A stretch of 64,000 nt of DNA from Bordetella pseudohinzii (GTDB lineage Bacteria; Pseudomonadota; Gammaproteobacteria; Burkholderiales; Burkholderiaceae_B): positions 62,001 through 126,000 of the forward strand of contig NZ_JHEP02000012.1 in assembly GCF_000657795.2 (NCBI RefSeq). The letters run 5' to 3'. The number at the start of each line of letters is the position of its first letter. Within the stretch, counting starts at the first letter, position 1. The notes under the pieces were generated by a model, which was not told where the DNA came from, did no database searches, and saw nothing but the letters and a program-made list of their open reading frames with translations. The translations under genes were made by a program, and so were the position numbers. Below, in pieces: positions 19,000-27,688 of the stretch.

Positions 19000-19021
19000 T
19001 TTTGTACCGATCACTACAAAA
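19000..19021. promoter_or_regulatory. TetR-type operator candidate TTTTGTA-N8-TACAAAA
   Basis: Perfect 7-base arms with an 8-base spacer containing GATC at the centre. It lies between the divergent TetR and SDR genes and ends 13 bases before the SDR start codon, just upstream of its AAGGAAA ribosome-binding site, so binding would block SDR expression. Assignment to the TetR protein is by position and size. Confidence 0.65.
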
Positions 19022-19034
19022 TTAAGGAAATCCC

Positions 19035-19775
19035 ATGAGCACATTGCAAGGCAAGAAGGCCCTGGTCACCGGCGGCAGCCGCGGCATCGGCGCGGCCATC
19101 GCGCGCCGCCTGGCCGCCGAAGGCGCCGACGTCGCCATCACCTACGAGCGCGCGGCCGACCGCGCGGCCCGGGTCGTGGCCGACATCGAGGCGCTGGGGC
19201 GGCGCGGCCTGGCCATCCAGGCCGACAGCGCCGACCCCCGCGCCGTTCCCGCGGCGGTGGACGAGGCGGCCCGGTCCCTGGGCGGGTTGGACATCCTGGT
19301 CAACAACGCCGGCATCTTCCGCGCCGGCCCCATCGAAGACCTCAGCCTGGCCGACATCGACGCCACGCTGAACATCAACGTGCGCGCTGTCATCCTCGCC
19401 AGCCAGGCCGCGGCCCGCCACATGGGCCAGGGCGGACGCATCATCTCCATCGGCAGCAATCTCGCCAGCCGCGTCCCGGCGCCGGGCATGAGTCTGTATT
19501 CCTTGAGCAAGTCGGCCCTCATCGCCTGGACGCAGGGCCTGGCGCGCGACCTCGGGCCGCGCGGCATCACGGTCAACATCGTCCACCCCGGCTCGACCAA
19601 CACCGAGATGAACCCGGCCAACGGCGAGCACGCCGACGCCCAGCGCGAGCGCATGGCCATCCCTGAATACGGCTCGCCCGACGACATCGCCGCGCTGATC
19701 GCCTTCGTCGCGGGCCCGCAGGCGCGCTCCATCAACGGCGCCGGCCTGACCGTGGACGGCGGCGCCAACGCCTGA
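19035..19775 (+). CDS. SDR family oxidoreductase
   Basis: A 246-residue classical SDR: TGGSRGIG at 12-19, NNAG at 90-93, catalytic Ser about 139, Tyr155 and Lys159 in YSLSK. The C-terminal V-D-G-G-A-N-A is intact. It is divergent from a TetR gene and preceded by a probable TetR operator, a common bacterial arrangement for inducible removal of reactive carbonyl compounds. No other genes share the transcript, because a LysR gene follows convergently. Confidence 0.9.
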   Translation: MSTLQGKKALVTGGSRGIGAAIARRLAAEGADVAITYERAADRAARVVADIEALGRRGLAIQADSADPRAVPAAVDEAARSLGGLDILVNNAGIFRAGPIEDLSLADIDATLNINVRAVILASQAAARHMGQGGRIISIGSNLASRVPAPGMSLYSLSKSALIAWTQGLARDLGPRGITVNIVHPGSTNTEMNPANGEHADAQRERMAIPEYGSPDDIAALIAFVAGPQARSINGAGLTVDGGANA

Positions 19776-19796
19776 AGCGGCCGCGCCGGCTGAGAA

Positions 19797-20747
19797 TCAA
19801 AGGCGCCGCACCGAGGCGTCCAGTTCAGGAAACTTGCTCGACCACATTTCCTTGATCTCGCGCAGCCGGCGCGAAAACATGCCACTGAAGCGCCTCGCGG
19901 CCAGCGTGGGAGGTGACCGCAGGTCATGCAATAGAAAGAGATCGAACTGCACACGCGGATTGGAGATGGGATAGATGAAATACTGCTCGGTGTCGATCTG
20001 GTCGGCCACCGAGTTCATCAGGCAGATCGCGCCCCAGCTGGAATGCCGGATGCTCTCCAGGGTCGCCACCATGCCGTCTATCTTGATGACCTTGCGCGCC
20101 TTGACGCGGCCGCTGGCGATATAGCTTTGCATGGTGGATCCCAACAGATGCCGCTCCGAAGGAATGACCAGGACCAGATCGTGCATCGTCGACAGATCGC
20201 AATGGCTGAAGGTCGGGCCGTTGATGGGCTGGCTGGACACCAGCACGAACTCGTCGGTAAAGCCCAGTTCGCAGGACAGGCTGGTGCTATCTAGCGGCAT
20301 GGCGCCCAGCCCCAGGTCCAGCGTCCCGGCCTGCACCAATTCGGTGATATTGCGCGCATACCCCTCGGTGACGGAAATGTCCACGGCGGGATATAGGCGC
20401 AGAAAATCGTCCAGCACCTTACCCAGCACGTTCTTGCACATGGATGAGGTCACCCCCACCTTGAGCGAGCCGGTGACGACATCGCCGGCCACCAGGTCGA
20501 GGATTTCTTGCTTGGCCGCCGATAGATCGCGCGCGATGGGCACCGCCAGCTCATAGAGCCGCCGGCCCGCCACGGTTGGCGTCAGGCCGCGCTGGCTGCG
20601 CTCGAACAGGGGCGTCCCCAGCTCTTCCTCCAGATTGCGCACCTGCATGCTCAGGGCGGACTGCACCACATGCATGCGCTCGGCGGCGCGCGTAAAGCTG
20701 GCTTCTTCAAAAACGCCGATGAAGTAATGCAGGGCCCGGATCTCCAT
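19797..20747 (-). CDS. LysR family transcriptional regulator
   Basis: A 316-residue LysR protein: winged HTH with L-H-Y-F-I-G-V-F-E-E-A-S-F-T-R-A-A and V-V-Q-S-A-L-S, linker helix, then the effector domain. It is divergent from the Baeyer-Villiger monooxygenase gene across a 136-base gap, the usual LysR-target geometry, so it probably activates the monooxygenase/hydrolase/Bug operon. The N-terminal residues resemble the CbbR/NAC-like part of the family, but the inducer is unknown. Confidence 0.9.
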   Translation of the reverse strand: MEIRALHYFIGVFEEASFTRAAERMHVVQSALSMQVRNLEEELGTPLFERSQRGLTPTVAGRRLYELAVPIARDLSAAKQEILDLVAGDVVTGSLKVGVTSSMCKNVLGKVLDDFLRLYPAVDISVTEGYARNITELVQAGTLDLGLGAMPLDSTSLSCELGFTDEFVLVSSQPINGPTFSHCDLSTMHDLVLVIPSERHLLGSTMQSYIASGRVKARKVIKIDGMVATLESIRHSSWGAICLMNSVADQIDTEQYFIYPISNPRVQFDLFLLHDLRSPPTLAARRFSGMFSRRLREIKEMWSSKFPELDASVRRL

Positions 20748-20883
20748 GGCCTGTGTCTCCTCCGGTGGGCCGGCGCCGCAGCGCCATCAGGATTCCTGAT
20801 CCCACCCATCAATCAATATCGTCATGCCCGGCCGGGATCATCCCTAGACTGCCGCCATGCCTTTCTTATCAGGTCTGGAGACA

Positions 20884-22839
20884 ATGAAGTATCCCCCCGA
20901 GAATATATTCCATGCGGCCACGCGCGATGAAGCCGCCTTGCGCGCCGCGCTCGAAGAAGCCGACATCGTGCCCGCCGCGCTCGTGCTGGTGCACCTGACG
21001 GGCGATCTCGCGATTCTGGACGAGATGACGCCCCACATCCAGGGCGGCTGGAACTATATGGAAAAGGTGCCGGAACCGCTGCGCCGCCGCATCCGCGAGC
21101 GGCTGGTAGCCGTGCTCAAGGAAAAGGCCGCCGACCCCCGCCTGCCAGCCCTGCCGCCGCCGGATGTCCTGCATCGCATCATGAGCGCCAGCGTGGGCGC
21201 GCAAATGCCGCCCGAATACGTGCCCCTGTTCATCGAGGAGCTGGGCCTGGCGCAGGCCAATACGCGCGCCCTGCAATGGCGCCGCGACCCGGCCCCCCTG
21301 GGCCTGGCGGATTTCCGCGTGCTCATCGCCGGCGCCGGCCTGTCAGGCATCTGCGCGGCCGTGCGCCTGAAGCAGGCCGGCATCCCCTTCGTCATTCTGG
21401 AACGCAACGAAACCGTCGGCGGCACTTGGCACGAGAACACCTATCCCGACTGTGGCGTGGACACGCCCTCGCATTTCTACTCGTACTCCTTCAACCCCAA
21501 CCCGGAGTGGTCGCGCTATTTCGCCAAGCGCGACGAAATCCAGCAGTACATCGAGGACACCACCGACAAGTTCGGCTTGCGCGAGCACATCCGCTTCGGC
21601 GTATCGGTGCAAAGCGCCCGGCTGGACGAGGAAAGCGGCCTGTGGCTGGTGCACAGCGTGGATCGCGACGGCCGCGCCCAGGCCCAGGCCTGCAATGTCT
21701 TCATCACCGCCGTGGGCCACAATGTGCCGGCCACGCCGAGCATCGAAGGCCTGCAGGATTTCCGCGGCGATGTGGTGCACACGGCGAAATGGGATCCGGC
21801 CGTCAAGCTCGACGGCCGCCGGGTCGCGATGATAGGCACCGGCGCCAGCGGCATGCAGGCCGGGCCCGCGCTGGCGCCCAAGGTGGACAAGCTGACCATT
21901 TTCCAGCGCTCGCCGCACTGGGCCATGGGCAATCCCAATTACCACCGTGCCGTCGCGGATGGCCAGAAATGGGCGCTGCGCCACATCCCCTACTTCAATC
22001 AGTGGGCGCGCTTCCTGATCTTCTGGGCCGCTTCGGACAGTTTTCACGACAGCCTGTTCATCGACCCCGATTGGGACCAGCCCGATATCTCGCTCAATGC
22101 CAAGAACCACCAGATGCGCGAGAACATCCTGGCCTATATGCGCGAACAGCTCGGCGGCGACGAAGCGCTGATGCGCAAATGCACGCCGGGCTACCCTCCC
22201 TACGGCAAGCGCCTGCTGCGCGACAACCATTGGTTCGCGACGTTGAAGCGCCCCAATGTCGAACTCGAGACGGACGCGATCGCGTGCGTGACGGCCGACG
22301 GCATCCTGACCCGCACGGGCAAGCTGCACGAGGTCGACGCCATCGTCATGGCGACCGGCTTTCACGCCTCCAAGCTGCTGTGGCCCATGGAAATCATCGG
22401 CCGGGGCGGCCGCAGCATCCGCGAACTCTGGGGCGACGACGATCCCCGCGCCTACAAAGGCATGAGCGTGCCCGGTTTTCCCAATCTGTTCGTCCTGGCC
22501 GGCCCCAACACCATCCTCTCGCATGGCGGCAGCGCCATCTTCCATAGCGAGTGCCAGGTCACCTACATCCTGCAGGCGGTACGCGAGATGGTCGAGCGCA
22601 ATCTGCGCACGCTGGAAGTCCGCCGTGAGGTGCATGACCGCTACAACCAGCAGATCGACGAACGCCATCGCAACATGGTCTGGGCCCATCCCGGCGTGAC
22701 CAGTTGGTACAAGAACAAGCACAACCGCGTCACCATGACTTCGCCCTGGCGCCTGGTGGACTTCTGGTCCCTGACCCGGGAATTCAACCCTGACGATTAC
22801 CTCTGCACCACGGCAGCACCCTATGCGGCAGCGGCCTGA
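20884..22839 (+). CDS. Baeyer-Villiger-type flavin monooxygenase (HAPMO-like)
   Basis: The 651-residue enzyme has an N-terminal extension of about 140 residues, then an FAD-binding GAGLSG (150-155), a G-T-W-H-E-N-T-Y-P segment (180-188), the Baeyer-Villiger fingerprint F-R-G-D-V-V-H-T-A-K-W-D (293-304) and an NADPH-binding GTGASG (318-323). Length and N-terminal extension match 4-hydroxyacetophenone monooxygenase. It would convert a ketone to an ester using NADPH and O2. A start at 20857 is possible, but GGAG just ahead of 20884 favours the latter. An alpha/beta hydrolase gene that could cleave the ester follows. Confidence 0.88.
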   Translation: MKYPPENIFHAATRDEAALRAALEEADIVPAALVLVHLTGDLAILDEMTPHIQGGWNYMEKVPEPLRRRIRERLVAVLKEKAADPRLPALPPPDVLHRIMSASVGAQMPPEYVPLFIEELGLAQANTRALQWRRDPAPLGLADFRVLIAGAGLSGICAAVRLKQAGIPFVILERNETVGGTWHENTYPDCGVDTPSHFYSYSFNPNPEWSRYFAKRDEIQQYIEDTTDKFGLREHIRFGVSVQSARLDEESGLWLVHSVDRDGRAQAQACNVFITAVGHNVPATPSIEGLQDFRGDVVHTAKWDPAVKLDGRRVAMIGTGASGMQAGPALAPKVDKLTIFQRSPHWAMGNPNYHRAVADGQKWALRHIPYFNQWARFLIFWAASDSFHDSLFIDPDWDQPDISLNAKNHQMRENILAYMREQLGGDEALMRKCTPGYPPYGKRLLRDNHWFATLKRPNVELETDAIACVTADGILTRTGKLHEVDAIVMATGFHASKLLWPMEIIGRGGRSIRELWGDDDPRAYKGMSVPGFPNLFVLAGPNTILSHGGSAIFHSECQVTYILQAVREMVERNLRTLEVRREVHDRYNQQIDERHRNMVWAHPGVTSWYKNKHNRVTMTSPWRLVDFWSLTREFNPDDYLCTTAAPYAAAA

Positions 22840-22878
22840 CGGCCACGACATTGCTTTGATCAACACAGGAGTCATGAC

Positions 22879-23637
22879 TTGGATGGAATATTGACCACCC
22901 GGACCGTACGCGACATTCCCGCACGCATGCTGCGCGGGGGCCAGGGTCCGCGCGTACTGTTCCTGCACGGCGCCGCCGGCCTGAGCGGCTGGCCTGAATT
23001 CTTCCAGCACCTGGCGCGCAGCCATGAGATTTGGTTTCCCGAGCACCCCGGCTTTGGCCTGACGCCAGAGTCGCCCGATATTGGCTCGACCGCTGAACTG
23101 GCCGCCTACTATCGCGACTTCCTGCGCGCCAGCGGCCCCTGCCACGTCATCGGCAGCTCGTTCGGCGGCTGGCTGGCGGCCGAGCTGGCCACGCTGGATG
23201 CGGAGAATGTCTGCAGCCTGACCCTGATCGGCCCAGCCGGACTGCGGCCCAGGGTGGCGTCGGCCCCGCCCGCCAGCGAAGAGGCTTTCGTGCGCAAGCT
23301 CTACTTCGATCAGAGCGTGGCCGAGCGCATTCTGGCCGAGTCCATGGACGATACCCAACGCGCCCTGCAGAAGCGCAATCGCGCCGCCACCGGCAGGCTG
23401 GGCGGCAGCTTCCACAACCCTCGTCTCGAAGCCGCGCTTGCCGGACTTGATATCCCCGCGCTGGTGCTCTGGGGTGATCAGGACCAGCTCGTACCGGCCG
23501 AACAGGCCACGCTCTGGCAGGCTTGCCTGCGTCATTCAGAGATGACCATATTCACCGACTGCGGTCATCTGCCCCACTTCGAGCAACCGCAAGCCGTGGC
23601 GCGGCGTATACAGGCCTTCCTGCAACAGCAGGCATAA
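22879..23637 (+). CDS. Alpha/beta hydrolase (MhpC-like)
   Basis: A 252-residue hydrolase with the oxyanion motif F-L-H-G-A (28-32), nucleophile elbow G-S-S-F-G (Ser94), Asp202 in G-D-Q-D and His230 in C-G-H. The best start is TTG at 22879, 8 bases after AGGAG; an ATG at 22874 would give only six codons. Placed directly after the Baeyer-Villiger monooxygenase, it most likely hydrolyses the ester product to an alcohol or phenol and an acid. A carbon-carbon bond hydrolase role is the alternative suggested by family similarity. Confidence 0.85.
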   Translation: MDGILTTRTVRDIPARMLRGGQGPRVLFLHGAAGLSGWPEFFQHLARSHEIWFPEHPGFGLTPESPDIGSTAELAAYYRDFLRASGPCHVIGSSFGGWLAAELATLDAENVCSLTLIGPAGLRPRVASAPPASEEAFVRKLYFDQSVAERILAESMDDTQRALQKRNRAATGRLGGSFHNPRLEAALAGLDIPALVLWGDQDQLVPAEQATLWQACLRHSEMTIFTDCGHLPHFEQPQAVARRIQAFLQQQA

Positions 23638-23692
23638 AACGGCGGCGGCACGCATCGCCCGCCAGATTCACGTTTCTCGAGGAGACTTTGCC

Positions 23693-24643
23693 TTGAAAAT
23701 CTTTGCCCCAGCCCTGATGGCGCTCGGCCTCGTGGCGGCCGGCGCCCCCGCGCAGGCCGATTTCCCTGAACGCCCCATCACGATGATCGTGCCCTATCCG
23801 CCCGGCGGAGCCACGGACATCCAGATGCGCAGCCTGAGCGCGGCCGCCTCGCGCCACCTCGGCCAGCCCATCACCATCGTGAACAAACCCGGCGCCGGCG
23901 GCTCCCTGGGCGCGGTCAACCTGAGCACGGCCATGCCCGACGGCTACACCTTGTCGCAGGTGTCGGTGGGCGTGTTCCGCATGCCCGCCATCACCAAGAT
24001 GCCCTACGACCCGGCCAGACTGTCCTACATCATCGGCGTATCCGGCTATCTCTTTGGCGCGGCCGTCAAAAGCGACGCACCCTGGAAGACCTTCGACGAG
24101 CTGGTTGCCTATGCAAAAGCCCATCCCGGAAAAGTACGCTACGGCACCATAGGCACGGGCTCGGTGCAGCACGTCACCATGGAAGCGGTCGCCCAGCAAC
24201 GAGGCATCGATTGGCTACACGTCCCATACAAGGGCAATTCCGAGGTCAACATGGCGCTGCTATCCGGCCAGGTGGATTTCAGCTCCGACGGCAGCGCCTG
24301 GGCGGAACTGGTGAACAGCGGCCGCGTGCGGCTGCTTGCCGTCTATAGCGAAAAGCGCGCCAAGAAATGGCCCGACGTCCCGACCCTCAAGGAACTGGGC
24401 TATGGCATCTCGGAGCAATCGCCCTATGGTATCGCCGGCCCGCCGGGCATGGCGCCGGACGTCATGGCCCGCCTGCACGATGCCTTCCAGCAAGCGCTCA
24501 ACGACCCCGAGCACCTCAGGACACTGGAGACGCTCAACCAGGACGTGGTGTATATGTCTGGCGCCGATTTCGCCGCGCATGCCCAGCGTGAGACGGCGCG
24601 CCAGGCCGGGATCGTGACCCGCTTCGGGCTTAAGCAGCGGTAG
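23693..24643 (+). CDS. Bug family tripartite tricarboxylate transporter substrate-binding protein
   Basis: The 316-residue periplasmic protein has a signal peptide ending at A-P-A-Q-A (about residue 22), the V-P-Y-P-P-G-G-A-T-D block and the V-N-K-P-G-A-G-G-S-L-G block, then P-D-G-Y-T-L. The start is TTG at 23693, 8 bases after GAGGAG. It is the third gene of the monooxygenase operon and ends before a strong hairpin, so it probably supplies the substrate of that pathway. Confidence 0.9.
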   Translation: MKIFAPALMALGLVAAGAPAQADFPERPITMIVPYPPGGATDIQMRSLSAAASRHLGQPITIVNKPGAGGSLGAVNLSTAMPDGYTLSQVSVGVFRMPAITKMPYDPARLSYIIGVSGYLFGAAVKSDAPWKTFDELVAYAKAHPGKVRYGTIGTGSVQHVTMEAVAQQRGIDWLHVPYKGNSEVNMALLSGQVDFSSDGSAWAELVNSGRVRLLAVYSEKRAKKWPDVPTLKELGYGISEQSPYGIAGPPGMAPDVMARLHDAFQQALNDPEHLRTLETLNQDVVYMSGADFAAHAQRETARQAGIVTRFGLKQR

Positions 24644-24683
24644 CGCGCCAGGCCGGTCCGGCCATGCCGGGCGGCGCCAAAGA

Positions 24684-24720
24684 AAAGGGACCGCGGGCTG
24701 TGCCAGCCGGCGGTCCCTTT
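24684..24720 (+). terminator. Rho-independent terminator after the monooxygenase-hydrolase-Bug operon
   Basis: An 11-base perfect stem AAAGGGACCGC / GCGGTCCCTTT encloses a second stem GGCTG / CAGCC around a 3-base loop. The downstream stem ends in TTT. It lies 41 bases after the Bug stop codon at the junction with the A+T-rich nuclease gene. Confidence 0.8.
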
Positions 24721-24727
24721 CATAATA

Positions 24728-24747
24728 AGTAGGGATGAAGCCCTACT
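24728..24747 (-). terminator. Hairpin after the MrcB_N-HNH gene, probable terminator
   Basis: A 7-base perfect stem AGTAGGG / CCCTACT with a 6-base loop lies 4 bases after the stop codon of the minus-strand nuclease gene. On the minus strand it is followed by TATTATG, a weak T-rich stretch. Confidence 0.5.
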
Positions 24748-24751
24748 CTGT

Positions 24752-25846
24752 TCAGTCGTCGTCCTCCAGCAAAGGAGCCTTATAGTAGTCAAGCAAGGTT
24801 TCAGCCTCTATCAAGATCTGCTTTTCCAACAGACGGGCGTGGCGCCTTTGCAGTAGTGCCATTAAAACAGGCCGTTTGTCCCTTGCCCTTCCGTAGTGAA
24901 GTTGTCTATGACAGGTGGGACAGAGAGCAACCAAATTTGCTACGACATCCAAAGAATATTCGTAATCATCCTGACGAGAGAACGGGATAAGATGGTGAGC
25001 TTCGACGTAAGGCTGCTTACGAGTCAGGAAGGTGATATGCGCGGCGTTTACTTCGCAGCGAAAATTTGCTCGCATTAGGGCCGCAGCAGCCACCTCGGGA
25101 TTGCGTACATATTTCTCGGTGGAGGCAACTGACCTCTTTGGCGGCTTATGCAGTCCTCCTGGTGGTTCGACGAATTCCATCGTCCTCGGTTTAGCGGCCT
25201 TCTCAATAACAGCTTCCTGGAACTGCCCCTCCGATTGAGTCGCAAGTGAACTTAGGGACGGACCAAAGCTGCGATAGAGCACATCATAATCAGACAGCAA
25301 TTTCTGAAATTGACGGCGGACGACCTCGGGATCAGGCAATCTATCTGGAAAATACACATAACTCTTGATCGCTGCAGCCTCGTAGCCCTTACCCAGAGCT
25401 CCCGTCGCTCTTAGATCTATACGGCCATGAATCGTCTCCTCCTCCTGGAGAAGGTGCTTTCCTGCCTGCGCAGAGACCCATCCAATCTTCTGGTGAGCCG
25501 TCTTGTCTGAGAATTGCTGAGAGTACTCTGTAAACCCCTGATTAAGACTGAGGTAACAGCAGCTCATATCCTCCGCAAAGAGCAGAACAATATAAAACCC
25601 TCGCTGAGCAGAGACAGTAATTTCGCGGCGGAAAATTGCTACCCATGGCACCCGAGCAACATTCCCATTGCCGATTGAGCCCTCCACCAGATACTCTACC
25701 TGGCGTCCCAAGGTGATGAGTACATGCTCAAAAAAAGCGGGTAGCGCTTCGAGTATGGCCTGCTGATCCAAAGTCCCCGTACGCTTTGCTACCTTATTCG
25801 CTTTGCTGGCAGCATAGTTTTCAAACACGTCCCTTAGTGCCTGCAC
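24752..25846 (-). CDS. MrcB_N (DUF3578) domain HNH endonuclease, putative modification-dependent restriction enzyme
   Basis: The 364-residue protein combines a MrcB/McrB N-terminal-like domain (about 25-190; V-P-W-V-A-I-F-R-R-E-I-T near 66-77, Y-L-S-L-N-Q-G near 98-104) with a C-terminal HNH nuclease. The nuclease shows V-E-A-H-H-L-I-P (His284/285), A-N-L-V-A-L-C-P (Asn304) and C-P-T-C-H-R-Q-L-H (Cys309, Cys312, His313, His317), with Cys264 and His270 as the other zinc side. By family knowledge such fusions recognise modified or foreign DNA and cut it. The GTG start has GGAG 5 bases upstream. Base composition differs sharply from the flanks (26 of 60 G+C at 25501-25560). No partner gene is present. 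Confidence 0.85.
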   Translation of the reverse strand: MQALRDVFENYAASKANKVAKRTGTLDQQAILEALPAFFEHVLITLGRQVEYLVEGSIGNGNVARVPWVAIFRREITVSAQRGFYIVLLFAEDMSCCYLSLNQGFTEYSQQFSDKTAHQKIGWVSAQAGKHLLQEEETIHGRIDLRATGALGKGYEAAAIKSYVYFPDRLPDPEVVRRQFQKLLSDYDVLYRSFGPSLSSLATQSEGQFQEAVIEKAAKPRTMEFVEPPGGLHKPPKRSVASTEKYVRNPEVAAAALMRANFRCEVNAAHITFLTRKQPYVEAHHLIPFSRQDDYEYSLDVVANLVALCPTCHRQLHYGRARDKRPVLMALLQRRHARLLEKQILIEAETLLDYYKAPLLEDDD

Positions 25847-26007
25847 TTTCGCTCCACTCTTGAATAAGTCTCGACAAGTATTTCAAGATATTAACAAGGT
25901 GTGCGATTGAGCATTCGTCGCGCTTCCCGCCTCACAAAAACGTGGCATAAACCGATAAGCCACCTGCTATCTGAGGACCGGAGAATCTCGTCAACACTTC
26001 CAGGCCG

Positions 26008-26799
26008 TCAGAGTGTCTCGAAAGCCTTGTTCACCAGCTTCTCGACCAGGGCGCCCACGCGGGCGGCCTGGTTTTCCACCCAGGGGTAGGGGTGGCGCTC
26101 TTCCATATAGGTGGACTGGCACATCTCCAGCTGCACCGCATGGATATCCTTGGCCGGATCGCCATAGTGGCGCGTGATATAGCCGCCCTTGAAACGGCCG
26201 TTGACCGCCCAGGTGTAGGCCGACTGCCCTTCCAGCTCGCGCTGGATGGCGTCCTGGATGGCGGGCGCGGCGCTGGCGCCGCTGGAGGTGCCGATGTTCA
26301 GGTCGGGCAGCTTGCCTTCGAACAGGCGCGGAATGACGCTGGCGATCGAATGGCCTTCCCAGAGCAGGACCTTGCCGTGCCGGGCGCGCAGGCGGTCGAG
26401 CTCGCCGCGAAGCTGGTCATGGTAGGGCTGCCAGTACTGCGCGCGGCGCGCATCGCGCTCGGCATCGCCAATGGCGTCGCGGCCGTCGAGATAGAGGGGC
26501 TGGCCGTCGAAGGTATGCGTGGGACAGAGGCCGGTCTTGGCCTGGCCGGGATAGAGGCTCTCGTCATTGGGCGGGCGGTTCAGGTCCACCACATAGCGCG
26601 AATAGCGCGCCCACAGGAAGGAGGCGCCCAGCTTCTTGCCGAAGGCGTAGAGGCGATCCAGGTGCCAATCGGTATCGCCCGAGCGCAGGCCGAGTTCGGT
26701 CATGAGCGGCTTTTGCGCCTCGGGGATCAGGCTGCCCAGATGGGGGATGGAAATCAGCAGCGGCGCGGTGCCGGCCTCGAAGTGAAAGATGTCGCTCAT
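26008..26799 (-). CDS. hutG: N-formylglutamate amidohydrolase (N-formylglutamate deformylase)
   Basis: A 263-residue HutG-family protein with the typical opening S-I-P-H-L-G near 17-22, D-T-D-W-H-L-D at about 42-48, D-L-N-R-P-P near 72-77 and W-E-G-H-S-I near 148-153. It hydrolyses N-formyl-L-glutamate to glutamate and formate, the last step of the five-step histidine degradation route. No other hut genes are in the window, so here it stands alone between the foreign nuclease gene and the sulfonate transporter operon. A related amidohydrolase role cannot be ruled out. Confidence 0.87.
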   Translation of the reverse strand: MSDIFHFEAGTAPLLISIPHLGSLIPEAQKPLMTELGLRSGDTDWHLDRLYAFGKKLGASFLWARYSRYVVDLNRPPNDESLYPGQAKTGLCPTHTFDGQPLYLDGRDAIGDAERDARRAQYWQPYHDQLRGELDRLRARHGKVLLWEGHSIASVIPRLFEGKLPDLNIGTSSGASAAPAIQDAIQRELEGQSAYTWAVNGRFKGGYITRHYGDPAKDIHAVQLEMCQSTYMEERHPYPWVENQAARVGALVEKLVNKAFETL

Positions 26800-26941
26800 G
26801 AACGCTCGTCGGTATGCCTGCGGGCCGGGGCCCGCGCGAAGATGATGTCCATGATACTAAAACCGGCCAACCGGCTTCCGGCTCTCATTTATTGAGAATC
26901 GCCGGCCCGGCGCGGGCTGCATGAACCCAGCCGGGCGTCCT

Positions 26942-27688
26942 TCAATGCTGCAGGGCCTGCATCACCTGGCGATGCACCTCGAACAGGGCGGGATCGTCGG
27001 GGTCGCGCGGCCGGGGCACGTCCACCTCGATAATGCGCACGATCTCGGCCGGCGAGCCGCCCATGACGGCGATGCGGTCGGCCAGGAAGGCCGCCTCCAG
27101 CATGTTGTGCGTCACGAGCACGCCGGTCGGCCGCGGCCCTTCGCCCGACAGCCACATGGCCTGCAGGAGCTGCCGCAGGCGCCGTGCCGTCAACTCGTCC
27201 AGCGCGCTGAAGGGCTCGTCCAGCAGCAGCACATCGGGCTGCACGGCAAACGCGCGCGCGATGGACACACGCTGGCGCTGGCCGCCGGAGAGGAATTGCG
27301 GAAAGGCCTGGGCATGGTCGGGCAGTTCCACGCGCTGCAGCAGCTGGCGCACGGCCCGGGCGGTGTCTTCCCTGGCCTGCCCGGACAGCACGATGCCGAT
27401 GTTCTCGGCCACGCTGAGCCAGTCCAGCAGGCGCGGCTGCTGGAACACCACGCCGAGCTTGATGCCCTCGAAAGGGCGGTCGAAGCTCACTTCGCCGCGG
27501 GAAGGCAGATCCAGCCCGGCGATCAGATTGAGCAGGGTGGACTTGCCGCAACCGGACGGCCCCACCAGCGCGAGCAGCTCGCCGGCGCGGATATCCAGGT
27601 CCAGTTGCGTGAGCACCGTGCGCTCGCCCGCGCCGCCCATGGGCGGATAGCGCTTGGCGATGCCGCGCAGACGGATATTGCTGCTCAT
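26942..27688 (-). CDS. ABC transporter ATPase, SsuB/TauB (nitrate/sulfonate) type
   Basis: The 248-residue ATPase has Walker A GPSGCGKST (43-51), a Q-loop after V-V-F-Q-Q, the signature L-S-G-G-Q-R-Q-R and Walker B L-L-L-D-E-P-F. The ATG at 27688 forms an ATGA overlap with the permease stop; an in-frame upstream codon would add 7 residues. With the permease and binding protein it forms an importer of the sulfonate/taurine/nitrate family. The neighbouring TauD-like dioxygenase supports an organosulfur ligand. Confidence 0.92.
   Translation of the reverse strand: MSSNIRLRGIAKRYPPMGGAGERTVLTQLDLDIRAGELLALVGPSGCGKSTLLNLIAGLDLPSRGEVSFDRPFEGIKLGVVFQQPRLLDWLSVAENIGIVLSGQAREDTARAVRQLLQRVELPDHAQAFPQFLSGGQRQRVSIARAFAVQPDVLLLDEPFSALDELTARRLRQLLQAMWLSGEGPRPTGVLVTHNMLEAAFLADRIAVMGGSPAEIVRIIEVDVPRPRDPDDPALFEVHRQVMQALQH

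Noticed and set aside
22874-22894. Six-codon ORF (ATG at 22874) before the hydrolase
   Set aside because: The AGGAG site is too close to this ATG; the same site has ideal spacing to TTG 22879, so it is most likely not a leader peptide.
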